A DNA stretch of 64,000 bases from Flavisolibacter longurius (GTDB lineage Bacteria; Bacteroidota; Bacteroidia; Chitinophagales; Chitinophagaceae): the NCBI GenBank assembly GCA_013327885.1, contig JABUMY010000002.1:186001-250000 (forward strand), written 5' to 3'. Positions 16,122 through 25,604 of the stretch are shown piece after piece; within the stretch, counting starts at the first letter, position 1; the number at the start of each line of letters is the position of its first letter. Below the pieces are notes generated by a model. The model did not search any database. It saw only the letters and a list, made by a program, of their open reading frames with translations, and was not told where the DNA came from. Made by a program: the position numbers and the translations under genes.

Positions 16122-18023
16122 ATGGTAAACTTTGACAGAGAAAGCATTATCCAAGCGATCGAAAAAATCGACAACCAACCAGAACTAAGAAATGGAAGAA
16201 ATTCTATTGAGTATGATTTAAATTACAAAAACAAGTCATATCCGCCAATACTTGTACTTTCAGAGGCAAGTAAAATGTTAGGAGGATCCGAACTAAAGCT
16301 TAGTGATTTTAGCAACTCCACTCGCAAGCCTTTTGAAATTTTAAAAAGCTTTGGCTTCGAAGTAGTAAAGAAAGACTTGAATTTTTATAATCAGCTCAAA
16401 CAGTTTCTTGACCAAGCGGATAGTAAAGAATTAAAAACAAAGCATTACATACAAGCATATGCTGGATATAAAGTAGAAGTTAGTTTTGGAAAAGGAAATC
16501 AAGCAAGAATTCCCTGGATAGCTTTTCTTGGTAATGATAATACAGTTTCAAAGGGGATATATCCGGTCTATTTGTATTTCAAAAGTTTAAATCTTTTAAT
16601 ACTGGCTTATGGCGTGAGCGAAACCAACAAACCATTGTCGAACTGGACAATGCATAATGGAGTTTCTATCTCAAACTACTTCTCTAGTAAGAATTTTCCA
16701 CCTCCTGAACGATATGGAAATTCGTATGTGTATGCTGATTACGACATTTCCGAACAGCACGATTCCGATTTAATTAATAGAGACTTAGAAAAACTGCTTC
16801 ACATATATGAATTGGAACTCTCAAAGCAGGAAAAGGCACTACAAACTTCATTGAATACTATCGATGAAAATCCTGATCTAAAAATGTTCAACCTTAATAA
16901 AAAGTTTGATTATCGAAGCTTTCTAACTGAAATAGATAAAGCTGGTTTAGTATTTAATGAAGATATAAGCGTGCGATTTATCGCGTCACTACTTTCTAAG
17001 CCATTTGTTATTTTGACTGGCCTGTCTGGCTCAGGCAAAACAAAACTAGCCCAAGCATTTGCAATGTGGATGGCATCAGATGAAGAGCAAATTTGTATAA
17101 TACCTGTTGGTGCTGACTGGACAAACCGCGAGCCATTGCTTGGATATCCGAATGCATTAGAAAAAGGAACATATGTTTCGCCTGATAGTGGTGCATTGAA
17201 CCTTTTGATTGAAGCAAGTAAACCTGAAAATATGAACAGGCCATACTTTCTAATATTAGATGAAATGAATTTGAGCCATGTTGAGAGGTATTTTGCGGAT
17301 TTCTTAAGTGCCATGGAGTCTTCACGGCCAATTCCATTACATGTGAATTCAAACGACTGGATGGATGAGACGCCACATAGCGTAAAATTATCTCGCAATG
17401 TATTTATTATTGGAACAGTCAATATTGATGAGACTACATACATGTTTAGCCCTAAAGTTTTAGATAGGGCAAACGTTATTGAATTTAGGGTAAGAAGAAA
17501 TGAGCTAGAGGCTTTTTTAAAGGGTGACAGAAACATTGATATTTCCTCCCTTTCAGGAAAAGGTGCAGATTCGTCTAGAGCGTTCTTGGAAATGTCAGAT
17601 GATAGAAATATAAAGATAAATGATGCTGAAAATTTAAATTCAACACTTCTATTATTCTATGATACACTAAGCAAAATAGGTGCTGAATTTGGTTATCGAA
17701 CTGCTTCTGAAGTCAAGCGTTTTGCTGCTATCGTAAATAAACTCAATCCCGAGTGGCCTCTTGAGAAAATTGTTGATGCTGCAATAATGCAAAAGCTTCT
17801 TCCTAAAGTTCATGGATCACGAAGGAAACTGGAGCCAATACTAAAATCCCTGGCACTACTTTGTTTGAAAGATAAATTGAGTACAGAAAATCCGCTAGAT
17901 TCTATATCTCATAGCTATTTATTTGATCCTGAAAGTTTTAGATTTCCTATTTCAATGGAAAAAATTCTTAGAATGCAAAATGCCTTAATTAATAATGGAT
18001 TCACAAGTTACGCTGAAGCTTAA
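16122..18023 (+). CDS. McrB-like AAA+ NTPase with DUF3578-like N-terminal region
   Basis: A 633-residue protein. Residues 1-85 form an extra N-terminal module (NYKNKSYPPILVLSEA, LKLSDFSNSTRKPF, LKSFGFEVV) that resembles the head domain seen before McrA/McrB proteins. About 90-245 resembles the MrcB N-terminal domain (DUF3578; YKVEVSFGKGNQARIPWIAF). About 275-560 is the AAA+ motor: Walker A GLSGSGKT (300-307), Walker B LILDEMN (Asp380, Glu381), and GTVNID (431-436) in the sensor-1 region, where McrB usually has MNTAD. It should assemble as a hexamer that drives the partner nuclease encoded 9 bp downstream. Whether it uses GTP or ATP cannot be judged. Confidence 0.88.
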   Translation: MVNFDRESIIQAIEKIDNQPELRNGRNSIEYDLNYKNKSYPPILVLSEASKMLGGSELKLSDFSNSTRKPFEILKSFGFEVVKKDLNFYNQLKQFLDQADSKELKTKHYIQAYAGYKVEVSFGKGNQARIPWIAFLGNDNTVSKGIYPVYLYFKSLNLLILAYGVSETNKPLSNWTMHNGVSISNYFSSKNFPPPERYGNSYVYADYDISEQHDSDLINRDLEKLLHIYELELSKQEKALQTSLNTIDENPDLKMFNLNKKFDYRSFLTEIDKAGLVFNEDISVRFIASLLSKPFVILTGLSGSGKTKLAQAFAMWMASDEEQICIIPVGADWTNREPLLGYPNALEKGTYVSPDSGALNLLIEASKPENMNRPYFLILDEMNLSHVERYFADFLSAMESSRPIPLHVNSNDWMDETPHSVKLSRNVFIIGTVNIDETTYMFSPKVLDRANVIEFRVRRNELEAFLKGDRNIDISSLSGKGADSSRAFLEMSDDRNIKINDAENLNSTLLLFYDTLSKIGAEFGYRTASEVKRFAAIVNKLNPEWPLEKIVDAAIMQKLLPKVHGSRRKLEPILKSLALLCLKDKLSTENPLDSISHSYLFDPESFRFPISMEKILRMQNALINNGFTSYAEA

Positions 18024-18032
18024 ACTGAAAAA

Positions 18033-20291
18033 GTGAACGAGTTAATAATCAGACTAAATTTAAGTGCGAAAAGGTCTATTACCATCGAAATCTATTCTGA
18101 AACTTCAACTGACGATGTCTTTTTAGTGGGTGAAGAAGAAGCCAGAGAAAACGGTGAATCACCATATCAGATTTTAGAGGGACATTCCTACGAATATGGA
18201 ATTGAGAAAGGTTTTGTTCTTGAGCAAATTGGTGGAATAGTTATACAATCGAAAAAAAGCCAAAATCAAGGTAGAATTGTTCCTGGAATTTATGTGGGCA
18301 CATTAACGATTGGTGTTATTGAAGAATTTACTGGACTGGTAGTTACGGAATTAAAACTTGAAGTGTGCTCAGTCAAGACTTCATACCGTAGCGATTACAG
18401 ATTGATGTTGGAGGAGATTACTGAAAAATGTACAGAGCTAATTTTACAACCAAATTCACCTGTTTCCCAATATTTCACTTCTGATTTCAATGTCGATTCG
18501 AGAACTCTGTATCAGCGTTTTGTATTTATAAAATCTATTCTTGAATCTTCAGAATTTGTTGATGCCGTAAATAGATTTTTACAATCACCTATAACGCAAT
18601 GGGCCGACACAGAAATTGAAAAGGACATTAGGAAATTGAAAAGAATAGGAAATAAGGATCTACGGCAATTTGCAGCTACTGGAAATCGTGCGAATTTGCC
18701 CGATAATCATTATTTAGCTGAAAAGCTGCCTACGGTTCCATCTAAGATTAAAACATACTTCAAAAGAGAATCAGTCGATACTCCTGAAAATCGATTTATA
18801 AGGTATGCTTTAGTATCATTTTTATTTGTTTGCACAGAAATTAGAGGAAAATCTATCAGCAAAAGGTTGAATAATGAAGTTGCACTGTTAGAAAGTAAGC
18901 TAGAAGGGTATCTAAGTCATTCTATATTTAGTGAAATTTCATTTCCGAATCTCCTCCCGCTTAACAGTCCTGTATTACAACGTAGGGCTGGTTACAGAGA
19001 GATTTTGAGAGCCTGGTTAATGTTTGATTTAGGAGCAAAGCTCATTTGGCGTGGTGGAGATGACGTCTATTCAGGCAACAAAAGAGATGTTGCAACGCTC
19101 TATGAATACTGGCTTTTCTTCAAACTTCTTGATATGGTTGTTCAAGTTTTCAAGTTGGAGAATATGACCATCAATAATTTGATTGAAAAAACAAAAGACG
19201 GGCTGGGGTTGAAATTAAAGCAAGGGAAATATCTGCCTATTAAAGGCGTTTATAAAGCAGAAACGAGAAGTCTCAATATTGAGTTCAGTTACAATAGAAC
19301 GTTTTATGGTCAAAATGAGTATCCGAATGAAGGTAGCTGGTCAAAAAATTTAAGGCCAGACTATACATTGAGTATTTGGCCTTACGGAGTCGACTCAAAA
19401 ACTGCTGAAGAACAGGAACTAATTGTTCATATTCATTTCGATGCGAAATACCGAGTTGAAAATTTGAAAAACATACTTGGAGGCGATGATGATTTATCTG
19501 AAGAAAAATTAGAGCAGGCGAGAGGTACATTCAAAAGAGCAGATTTATTGAAGATGCACACCTACAAGGATGCTATTCGAAGAACTGCGGGAGCTTATGT
19601 ATTGTATCCAGGGACGGAATCCAGACAGATCTCAGGATTCCATGAAATACTTCCTGGACTAGGCGCTTTTGCTATAAGACCAGATAATGTAAATGATGGC
19701 AGTGAGGCGCTAAAACAATTTATCAAAGAAGTAGTGTCGCATTTTCTTAATAGGGTATCGCAACGAGAAAAAATGGCATTGAAAACATATGAAGTCCATA
19801 AAGGAGGCCACACAAGTGAATTAAAAGAAGTTTTGCCAGAGTTGATCGGCGAAAAGCGAAGTTTTTTGCCCGATGAGGTCTCTGTTTTAGTAGGGTTTTA
19901 TAAAGGTGACAAGCACCTCTCTTGGATATTGAACCACAAACTATACAATGTAAGATCTGGAGATGTTAGAGGATCTCTTAGACTGGACGTAGATAAAATT
20001 GGCGCTAAGTATTTACTTCTTCATTCCTTTAGCGAAACAAAAACAAGTAAATTATTAAAGTTCTCAAACAAAGGTCCTCGGATTTTTAGTCAACAAGATA
20101 TGATCAAGAAAGGTTATCCTGATCCTAGAAATGATTTCTATCTGATTTATGACATTGACGATGAAGCGGAGATAGAGTTTCAAAAAATGAGTTGGGACAT
20201 TTCGAAACTTTCTGATTATTCAAGCGGTAGAAACTCCGCTTTTCCATTTACTGTTTCATTAATGGAACTAATGAAGGTTTTAGTAAAATAA
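18033..20291 (+). CDS. McrC-like nuclease: DUF2357 domain plus PD-(D/E)XK domain
   Basis: A 752-residue protein with a GTG start at 18033, 9 bp after the McrB-like stop. Residues about 90-300 match the DUF2357 pattern (YRSDYRLMLEEIT, DTPENRFIRYAL). About 340-540 is a PD-(D/E)XK nuclease domain of the DUF524/McrC type: YEYWLFFKLLDMV and HIHFDAKYRVE with Asp470 and Lys472. The final 150 residues (KRSFLPDEVSVLVGFYKGD onward) I do not recognise. By analogy with McrC it is the effector nuclease activated by the AAA+ partner. A terminator follows at 20331. Family assignment is from motifs only. Confidence 0.85.
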   Translation: MNELIIRLNLSAKRSITIEIYSETSTDDVFLVGEEEARENGESPYQILEGHSYEYGIEKGFVLEQIGGIVIQSKKSQNQGRIVPGIYVGTLTIGVIEEFTGLVVTELKLEVCSVKTSYRSDYRLMLEEITEKCTELILQPNSPVSQYFTSDFNVDSRTLYQRFVFIKSILESSEFVDAVNRFLQSPITQWADTEIEKDIRKLKRIGNKDLRQFAATGNRANLPDNHYLAEKLPTVPSKIKTYFKRESVDTPENRFIRYALVSFLFVCTEIRGKSISKRLNNEVALLESKLEGYLSHSIFSEISFPNLLPLNSPVLQRRAGYREILRAWLMFDLGAKLIWRGGDDVYSGNKRDVATLYEYWLFFKLLDMVVQVFKLENMTINNLIEKTKDGLGLKLKQGKYLPIKGVYKAETRSLNIEFSYNRTFYGQNEYPNEGSWSKNLRPDYTLSIWPYGVDSKTAEEQELIVHIHFDAKYRVENLKNILGGDDDLSEEKLEQARGTFKRADLLKMHTYKDAIRRTAGAYVLYPGTESRQISGFHEILPGLGAFAIRPDNVNDGSEALKQFIKEVVSHFLNRVSQREKMALKTYEVHKGGHTSELKEVLPELIGEKRSFLPDEVSVLVGFYKGDKHLSWILNHKLYNVRSGDVRGSLRLDVDKIGAKYLLLHSFSETKTSKLLKFSNKGPRIFSQQDMIKKGYPDPRNDFYLIYDIDDEAEIEFQKMSWDISKLSDYSSGRNSAFPFTVSLMELMKVLVK

Positions 20292-20330
20292 ATACGTCGG
20301 TAAAAAATAGCATTCTCTTTAGGAGGACAT

Positions 20331-20365
20331 AAAAAAGCCCCCGGAACTAACCGAGGGCTCTTTTT
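20331..20365. terminator. Bidirectional terminator between DUF2357 gene and tRNA-Phe
   Basis: A-run, AGCCCCCGG (20336-20344), 6-nt loop, CCGAGGGCT (20351-20359), then C and a T-run. It can stop the plus-strand nuclease gene and, read on the minus strand, the tRNA transcript. Confidence 0.85.
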
Positions 20366-20366
20366 G

Positions 20367-20439
20367 TGGTGTGGGCCGGGATCGAACCGGCGACACAAGG
20401 ATTTTCAGTCCTTTGCTCTACCGACTGAGCTACCGCACC
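20367..20439 (-). tRNA. tRNA-Phe (anticodon GAA)
   Basis: On the minus strand a 73-nt cloverleaf can be folded. The acceptor is GGTGCGG/CCACACC, the D-arm GCTC...GAGC, the anticodon arm AAGGA-CTGAAAA-TCCTT with GAA, the variable loop GTGTC and the T-arm GCCGG-TTCGATC-CCGGC. CCA is not encoded (the next bases are CAC). The acceptor stem has a C5-A68 mismatch that is unexpected in a functional tRNA-Phe. A terminator follows the 3' end. Confidence 0.93.
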
Positions 20440-20604
20440 AGCCTTCCGCGTTTGCGGGCAGCAAAAATAAGGAAGTACCGCCGAAAAAGCGCAAAAGCTG
20501 AAAAAGAAATTTTGGCGCTAAATGGTTGAAGGAGAAAACAGAGTTGGGTTTGTAGTTTATAGTTAGTGGTTTGTAGTTCTTCTGCCACTGCGAAAGGGTT
20601 TGGC

Positions 20605-20642
20605 AATAAAAAAGGAGAGAAAGCCATGGCCTCCTCTCCTTT
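20605..20642 (-). terminator. Terminator after recQ
   Basis: AAAGGAGAG (20611-20619) pairs with CTCTCCTTT (20634-20642), with a GCCATGGC palindrome in the loop. On the minus strand a run of T follows. The gap 20440-20703 otherwise holds degenerate short repeats (GTAGTTTATAGTTAGTGG, CACTCACCACTGACCATTCA). Confidence 0.75.
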
Positions 20643-20703
20643 GAACATTTTATTTTTTGCGGGGTGTCGGGTTCTCCACTCACCACTGACCATTCACCAC
20701 TCA

Positions 20704-22962
20704 CTAGTTTCCGTACACGCTCAGGAACTTGATGCGCATGATCTTCAGCTGCTCCCAGTTGTAGTTACCGTCCGAAAGTTCCTGCTGCGCTACGTCGAGC
20801 GAGGAGGTTTCGCAGCCCTTGAAATATTCCAGGATCTCTTCCTGCTCGTAGTCGTCGAGCATATCGGAGATGGCGTAATCGAGGTTTAGCTTGGTGCCCG
20901 AGGCGGCAATGGTTTCCATTTCCTCCAGCAAGGCATCCAGGCGCAGGCTTTTGTTTTTGGCAATCATGTCCAGCGGGATCTTTTTGTCCACCTGCTGGAT
21001 GATGTGCACCTTGTTGCTGCTTTTGTTCACCACGCTTTTCATCACAAAATCATCGGGCTTTACAATGTTGTTGTCTTCCACGTATTGCGCAATGATCTCG
21101 ATAAAAGGCTTGCCGTAGCGGATGGCCTTGCCCTTGCTCACGCCCTGGCATTTTTCCAGTTCGGCCGTGGTGGTGGGGTACATGGTAGCCATGTCCTGCA
21201 GCGAGGTTTCAAGGAAGATCACAAACGGCGGCAGGTTCTTTTTCTTCGCTTCTTTCTGCCGCAGCTCCTTCAGCATGGTAAACAGCTTGTCGTCCAGGGC
21301 CACGCCGGCACTGGCATCCACAGGTGTTTCCTCGTCGTCTTCGTTGGCGTTTTCGTACAGGTGGTTGATCACAACCGGGAAGGATTTGGGCTTTTTAAGG
21401 AAGTCCTCGCCTTTTTTGGTCAGCTTTAGCACGCCGTATTCTTCAATATCTTTTGTCAGCAGGCCTTCCAGCAGCATCTGGCGAATGAGGGAGTTCCAGA
21501 AATGCTCGGTCTGCGCCTTGCCAATGCCAAATTCGGGCAGGCCTTCGTGGCGGAACATTTTGATCTGCGGCGTCAGGGTGCCGGTGATGATGCGTACCGT
21601 ATAGTCGGTGGCAAACCGTTCGTCCAGGGCCTTGATCACTTTGATGGCCTGCACCACGTTCTCCCTGGCTTCCAGCTTTTCTTTGGGGTGAAGACAGTTG
21701 TCGCAGGCCCCGCAGTTCTCGTCGGGGTAAACCTCGCCAAAATAGCTCATGAGGATCTTCCGCCGGCAAACCCCGCTTTCGGCAAAGGATACGCTTTCGT
21801 TGATCAGTTGTGCACCTACTTCCCGTTCGGAAAGCGGCTTGTCACGCATCAGGTGCTCCAGCTTCGACACGTCTTTGTGCGAATAATAAAGGATACATTT
21901 TCCTTCCAGGCCGTCTCTGCCGGCACGGCCGGTTTCCTGGTAATAGTTTTCAATGCTTTTGGGAATGTTGTAATGGATCACAAAGCGGATGTCCGGCTTG
22001 TCGATGCCCATGCCAAAAGCGATGGTGGCCACGATCACCTGCACGTCCTCGTTCAGGAACTGGTCCTGCCGGTCGGAGCGAAGCCTGGCATCCAGCCCGG
22101 CGTGGTAAGCCACGGCTTTGATGCCGTTGGCCATCAGCATATCGGCCAGTTCTTCGGTGGTCTTTCTGTTTAAGGTATAAATAATGCCGCTTTTACCCTT
22201 GTTCTGCACAATGAATTTCGTCATGCTTTTCAGGGTCTGGTCTTTTTTTACCTTGGGCAAAATCTCGTAATACAGGTTGGGGCGGTTGAACGAAGAGATA
22301 AACACAGCTGGTTCCCGCAGGCCCAGGTTTTTGACAATATCGCTTTGCACCTTGGGGGTGGCGGTAGCGGTAAGGGCCACCACCGGCGAGCCGGGGCTAA
22401 TCTCGTCCATCATTTCCCGCAGGCGGCGGTACTCAGGGCGGAAGTCGTGCCCCCACTCCGAGATACAGTGAGCTTCATCCACGGCAAAGAAAGAGATTTG
22501 CAGGTCGGAGAAAAAGTCCAGGTTATCCTGCTTGGTAAGGGTTTCCGGGGCAACGTACAGCATTTTGGTGCGACCGGCCTTCAGGTCGTCGTGCACTTCT
22601 TTGATCTCTTTTTTCGACAGGGTGGAATTGAGGAAGTGGGCCACATCGTCCTTGCTGCTGTAGCTGCGCACCAGGTCTACCTGGTTTTTCATGAGGGCAA
22701 TCAGGGGACTCACTACAATGGCCACACCGGGAGAGATCATGGCCGGCAACTGGTAGCAAAGGCTTTTGCCGCCACCGGTAGGCATGATCACAAACGTGTC
22801 CTTGCCGGAGAGGATGGAGTGAATGGCCGCTTCCTGCTGGCCTTTAAAATCTTTGAACCCGAAATATTCTAACAGGGGAGCTTTTAGTTCGATACCGCTA
22901 TTGGCAACCGCAGCGGGTTTGGGGGTTTTGGTCTTTGTGGGGTTTTTCTTTACCGTAGGCAT
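20704..22962 (-). CDS. recQ: ATP-dependent DNA helicase RecQ
   Basis: A 752-residue protein. An N-terminal basic extension ([16 protein letters not shown]) precedes the helicase core: motif 0 [14 protein letters not shown], Walker [42 protein letters not shown] and [12 protein letters not shown]. The RecQ zinc-binding module has [12 protein letters not shown] followed by CGACDNC, then an RQC winged helix and an HRDC domain (about 540-610; [13 protein letters not shown]). About 130 further residues follow. It unwinds DNA in recombination and fork repair. It stands alone on the minus strand; the divergent kdsD lies 393 bp away. Confidence 0.97.
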   Translation of the reverse strand: MPTVKKNPTKTKTPKPAAVANSGIELKAPLLEYFGFKDFKGQQEAAIHSILSGKDTFVIMPTGGGKSLCYQLPAMISPGVAIVVSPLIALMKNQVDLVRSYSSKDDVAHFLNSTLSKKEIKEVHDDLKAGRTKMLYVAPETLTKQDNLDFFSDLQISFFAVDEAHCISEWGHDFRPEYRRLREMMDEISPGSPVVALTATATPKVQSDIVKNLGLREPAVFISSFNRPNLYYEILPKVKKDQTLKSMTKFIVQNKGKSGIIYTLNRKTTEELADMLMANGIKAVAYHAGLDARLRSDRQDQFLNEDVQVIVATIAFGMGIDKPDIRFVIHYNIPKSIENYYQETGRAGRDGLEGKCILYYSHKDVSKLEHLMRDKPLSEREVGAQLINESVSFAESGVCRRKILMSYFGEVYPDENCGACDNCLHPKEKLEARENVVQAIKVIKALDERFATDYTVRIITGTLTPQIKMFRHEGLPEFGIGKAQTEHFWNSLIRQMLLEGLLTKDIEEYGVLKLTKKGEDFLKKPKSFPVVINHLYENANEDDEETPVDASAGVALDDKLFTMLKELRQKEAKKKNLPPFVIFLETSLQDMATMYPTTTAELEKCQGVSKGKAIRYGKPFIEIIAQYVEDNNIVKPDDFVMKSVVNKSSNKVHIIQQVDKKIPLDMIAKNKSLRLDALLEEMETIAASGTKLNLDYAISDMLDDYEQEEILEYFKGCETSSLDVAQQELSDGNYNWEQLKIMRIKFLSVYGN

Positions 22963-23342
22963 CTTCTATTAAGTTTTTTTCGCTTGAATAAGCTTTCATT
23001 CGATCACATTCCTTTCTTAACAGCAGGTGGAAAGCTTTGGTGCTTTCGCCATTTTCTAAAAAGGTACAGCATTCTTGCGGAAAGCGGAACACCCTTTCGG
23101 GCTGTTTTTAAAAGTCAGCGAATTTAATTCTTCAATAAATCATTAAAAAGAGAAAATAGTTAAAATGACAACTAATATCCGCGGATGCATGGGATTTAAG
23201 GATGGATTCGCTTGATTGCTTTAAAACCCAGCCTTACATTCCCGCCGGTTCCCGTTTGAGCCTAAAAGGCTGTTTCCTGTGTAAGAAAAAAAGCCGCAGC
23301 TGAATAATCCTGCGAATACTTCAAATCCAACAAATCTGCGGT

Positions 23343-23350
23343 TATTTTTG
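23343..23350 (+). promoter_or_regulatory. -7 box TATTTTTG upstream of kdsD
   Basis: TATTTTTG is a full match to TAnnTTTG and lies only 5 nt before the proposed TTG start of kdsD. No clean -33 TTG is found at the usual distance (TTC at 23320-23322). The rest of the recQ-kdsD gap (22963-23342) shows no gene. Confidence 0.5.
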
Positions 23351-23355
23351 CGCCC

Positions 23356-24324
23356 TTGAATACGAACGATACTATACGCAAAGCCGCCATCCGCACCATT
23401 ACCATGGAGGCCGAAGCCATCGCCGGCCTGGTACAACGGCTCGACAGCCGCTTTGAAACCGCCATCGACAGCCTCGCCGCCTGCAAAGGACGGATCGTTA
23501 TCAGCGGTATTGGCAAAAGCGCCATCATTGCTCAAAAGATCGTGGCAACCCTGAATTCCACCGGTTCGCCAGCCATTTTTTTGCACGCCGCCGACGCCAT
23601 TCACGGCGACCTGGGAATGGTGCAGCAGGAAGACGTGGTGATCGTCATCAGCAAAAGCGGCGAAAGCCCGGAGATCAAAGTGCTGGTGCCGCTGATCAAA
23701 AATTTCGGGAGCTGCCTGATGGCCATCACCGGCAATACTGCCTCTTACCTGGCCAAAAAAGCCGATTTTATTTTTGACACCACGGTGGAACAAGAGGCTT
23801 GTCCCAATAACCTGGCCCCTACCACCAGCACCACGGCCCAACTGGTGATGGGCGATGCCATTGCCGTTTGCCTGATGGAGAAAAAAGGCTTTAACCCCGA
23901 AGACTTTGCCAAGCTGCACCCCGGCGGCACCCTGGGTAAAAAGCTCTACCTGCGGGTGGCCGACCTTTACCCCGACAACGGCCGGCCCGAGGTAAAAGCG
24001 ATGCAAACGGTAAAGGAAGTGATCATGGAGATCACCCGTACGCGGCTGGGTGTTACCGCCGTTACCGGCGAAGACGGGGCCTTGATCGGGATTGTTACCG
24101 ATGGCGATATCCGCCGCATGCTGCAGAAAAGCGACAGCATCAGTCATATCCTGGCAAGGGACATCATGACCAAAAATCCCAAAACCATTCTTCCTTCGGA
24201 AATGGCCGTGAATGCGCTGGACATTATGCGCAAGGCCGAGATCACACAATTAGTAGTTGCCGAAAATGATGCTTACCTTGGCATCCTTCATTTACACGAC
24301 CTGGTAAAAGAAGGCCTGATTTAA
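23356..24324 (+). CDS. kdsD: D-arabinose-5-phosphate isomerase (KdsD/KpsF)
   Basis: A 322-residue protein. The SIS domain (about 35-180) has GIGKSAIIAQKIVATLNSTG, HAADAIHGDLGMV, ISKSGESPEI, and the conserved EACPNNLAPTTSTTAQLVMG. Two CBS domains follow (about 205-320; GIVTDGDIRRML, VAENDAYLGILHLHDLV). It converts ribulose-5-phosphate to arabinose-5-phosphate, the first step of Kdo synthesis for lipopolysaccharide. The start is a TTG; the nearest ATG (codon 17, 23404) would remove the helix that aligns with E. coli KdsD, so TTG is preferred. The next gene, 64 bp downstream, is manC, another sugar-activation enzyme. Confidence 0.94.
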   Translation: MNTNDTIRKAAIRTITMEAEAIAGLVQRLDSRFETAIDSLAACKGRIVISGIGKSAIIAQKIVATLNSTGSPAIFLHAADAIHGDLGMVQQEDVVIVISKSGESPEIKVLVPLIKNFGSCLMAITGNTASYLAKKADFIFDTTVEQEACPNNLAPTTSTTAQLVMGDAIAVCLMEKKGFNPEDFAKLHPGGTLGKKLYLRVADLYPDNGRPEVKAMQTVKEVIMEITRTRLGVTAVTGEDGALIGIVTDGDIRRMLQKSDSISHILARDIMTKNPKTILPSEMAVNALDIMRKAEITQLVVAENDAYLGILHLHDLVKEGLI

Positions 24325-24325
24325 A

Positions 24326-24367
24326 CGCGAATTTTTACACGGATTACACCAATTATTGACACGAATT
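24326..24367. repeat. Short ACACGAATT-type repeat
   Basis: GCGAATTTTTACACGGATTA followed by CACCAATTATTGACACGAATT. A related inverted version, ATTCGTGTAATCAGTGC with AAAAATTCGTGT, lies at 60985-61018. It appears to be a small dispersed repeat. Confidence 0.55.
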
Positions 24368-24387
24368 AGAAACCTGACCAACATAAA

Positions 24388-25482
24388 ATGAGTACACAAG
24401 AAAACAAAAATACCTACGTGGCCATTATGGCCGGCGGCATCGGCAGCCGGTTTTGGCCAGTAAGCCGGGTAGGCCACCCCAAACAGTTCCTCGATATTTT
24501 GGGCACGGGCAAAACCCTGATCCAGCAAACCTTTGAACGCTTTGCCCAACTGGTACCCGCCGAAAACATTTACGTGGTAACAGCAGACGAATACCTGGCC
24601 ATCACCCAGGAGCAACTGCCCCAGATTCCCGCCGAAAATATTTTGGGTGAGCCCTTTCGCAAGAACACGGCGCCCTGCATTGCCTATATTTCGTTCAAGC
24701 TGCAGCAGCTCAACCCCGAGGCTTCGCTGATCATTGCGCCGGCCGATCACCTGATTTTACAGGAAGAAAAGTTTCTTTCGGTGTGCGCCGAGGCGCTCCG
24801 GTTTGTGAACGACAAGGCGGCCCTGCTGACCATCGGTATCCAGCCTACTTATCCCAATACGGGTTATGGTTATATCCAGCACGACCCTACCGAAGCGGAA
24901 CCCGGTGTGTTTAAAGTAAAGACCTTTACCGAAAAGCCCAACCTGGAACTGGCCAAAACCTTCCTGGCCAGCGGCGATTTCCTTTGGAACTCCGGCATTT
25001 TTATCTGGAAAGTGGCCAACGGGCTGGATGCGTTTCAAAAGTATATGCCCGAGATGTTTGACCTGTTTTCCGGCGAAGCCGAAAAATTGAACGGTCCCGA
25101 AGAAAAAGGCGTCATCGAAACCATTTACCCGCAATGCCCCAACACCTCCATAGATTTTGGCGTGATGGAAAAGGCCAACAACGTGTACGTGATCCCCTCG
25201 CAGTTTGGCTGGAGCGACCTGGGAACCTGGAACAGCGCCTGGGAGAACATGGAAAAGGATTATTTTGAAAACGCCGTTGCCGGTGAGCAGGTGATCGTCT
25301 TCGACAGCAACAAATGCGTGGTGCACGTACCCGACGAAAAGCTGGTGGTGCTGCAAGGACTGGAAGATTACATCATTGCCGATACCAAGGACGTGCTGCT
25401 CATTTGCCGGAAAGAAAAAGAGCAGGCCATTAAAGAATACGTGGCGGAAGTAAAGCGGAATACCGGCGAGAAGTTTTTGTAA
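24388..25482 (+). CDS. manC: Mannose-1-phosphate guanylyltransferase
   Basis: A 364-residue protein. The nucleotidyltransferase signature AGGIGSRFWPVSR with HPKQFLD lies near the N-terminus, PADHLI marks the metal site and FTEKPNLELAK is the sugar-binding loop. WNSGIFIW and FGWSDLGTW are also typical. It makes GDP-mannose from mannose-1-phosphate and GTP. The length fits the monofunctional enzyme without the isomerase half. It probably supplies GDP-mannose for surface glycans with the nearby kdsD. Confidence 0.95.
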   Translation: MSTQENKNTYVAIMAGGIGSRFWPVSRVGHPKQFLDILGTGKTLIQQTFERFAQLVPAENIYVVTADEYLAITQEQLPQIPAENILGEPFRKNTAPCIAYISFKLQQLNPEASLIIAPADHLILQEEKFLSVCAEALRFVNDKAALLTIGIQPTYPNTGYGYIQHDPTEAEPGVFKVKTFTEKPNLELAKTFLASGDFLWNSGIFIWKVANGLDAFQKYMPEMFDLFSGEAEKLNGPEEKGVIETIYPQCPNTSIDFGVMEKANNVYVIPSQFGWSDLGTWNSAWENMEKDYFENAVAGEQVIVFDSNKCVVHVPDEKLVVLQGLEDYIIADTKDVLLICRKEKEQAIKEYVAEVKRNTGEKFL

Positions 25483-25553
25483 AGCCTCCCCCGGCCCCTC
25501 CGGTGGAGGGGAGACCTGAGCACAGACCCTTGCTTTTGCACGATACATATTTA

Positions 25554-25587
25554 GCTTCTGCCAGTTCTGGTGGAGGCTTTTTATTTT
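25554..25587 (+). terminator. Terminator downstream of manC
   Basis: GCTTCTGCC, 6-nt loop, GGTGGAGGC, then TTTTTATTTT. In addition AAAGCCTCC at the manC stop (25481-25489) can pair with GGAGGCTTT (25572-25580), and a CCCCTCC/GGAGGGG hairpin (25495-25511) lies between. The same arrangement follows the GLPGLI gene at 41483. Confidence 0.75.
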
Positions 25588-25604
25588 CGATACTCACTAT
25601 ATAA

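Larger units (their letters stand above)
14660..20325. mobile_element. AT-rich genomic island carrying a McrBC-like defence module
   Basis: By eye the sequence changes sharply to AT-rich near 14660 and back near 20325. The three genes inside use AT-rich codons (AAA, AAT, TTA, ATA) unlike their neighbours. The right end lies next to the 3' end of a tRNA-Phe gene. I found no integrase, transposase or direct repeat of the tRNA end at the left boundary, so the route of entry is unknown. Edges are approximate. The stretch 14514-14812 has no gene other than the EcsC relic. Confidence 0.65.
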
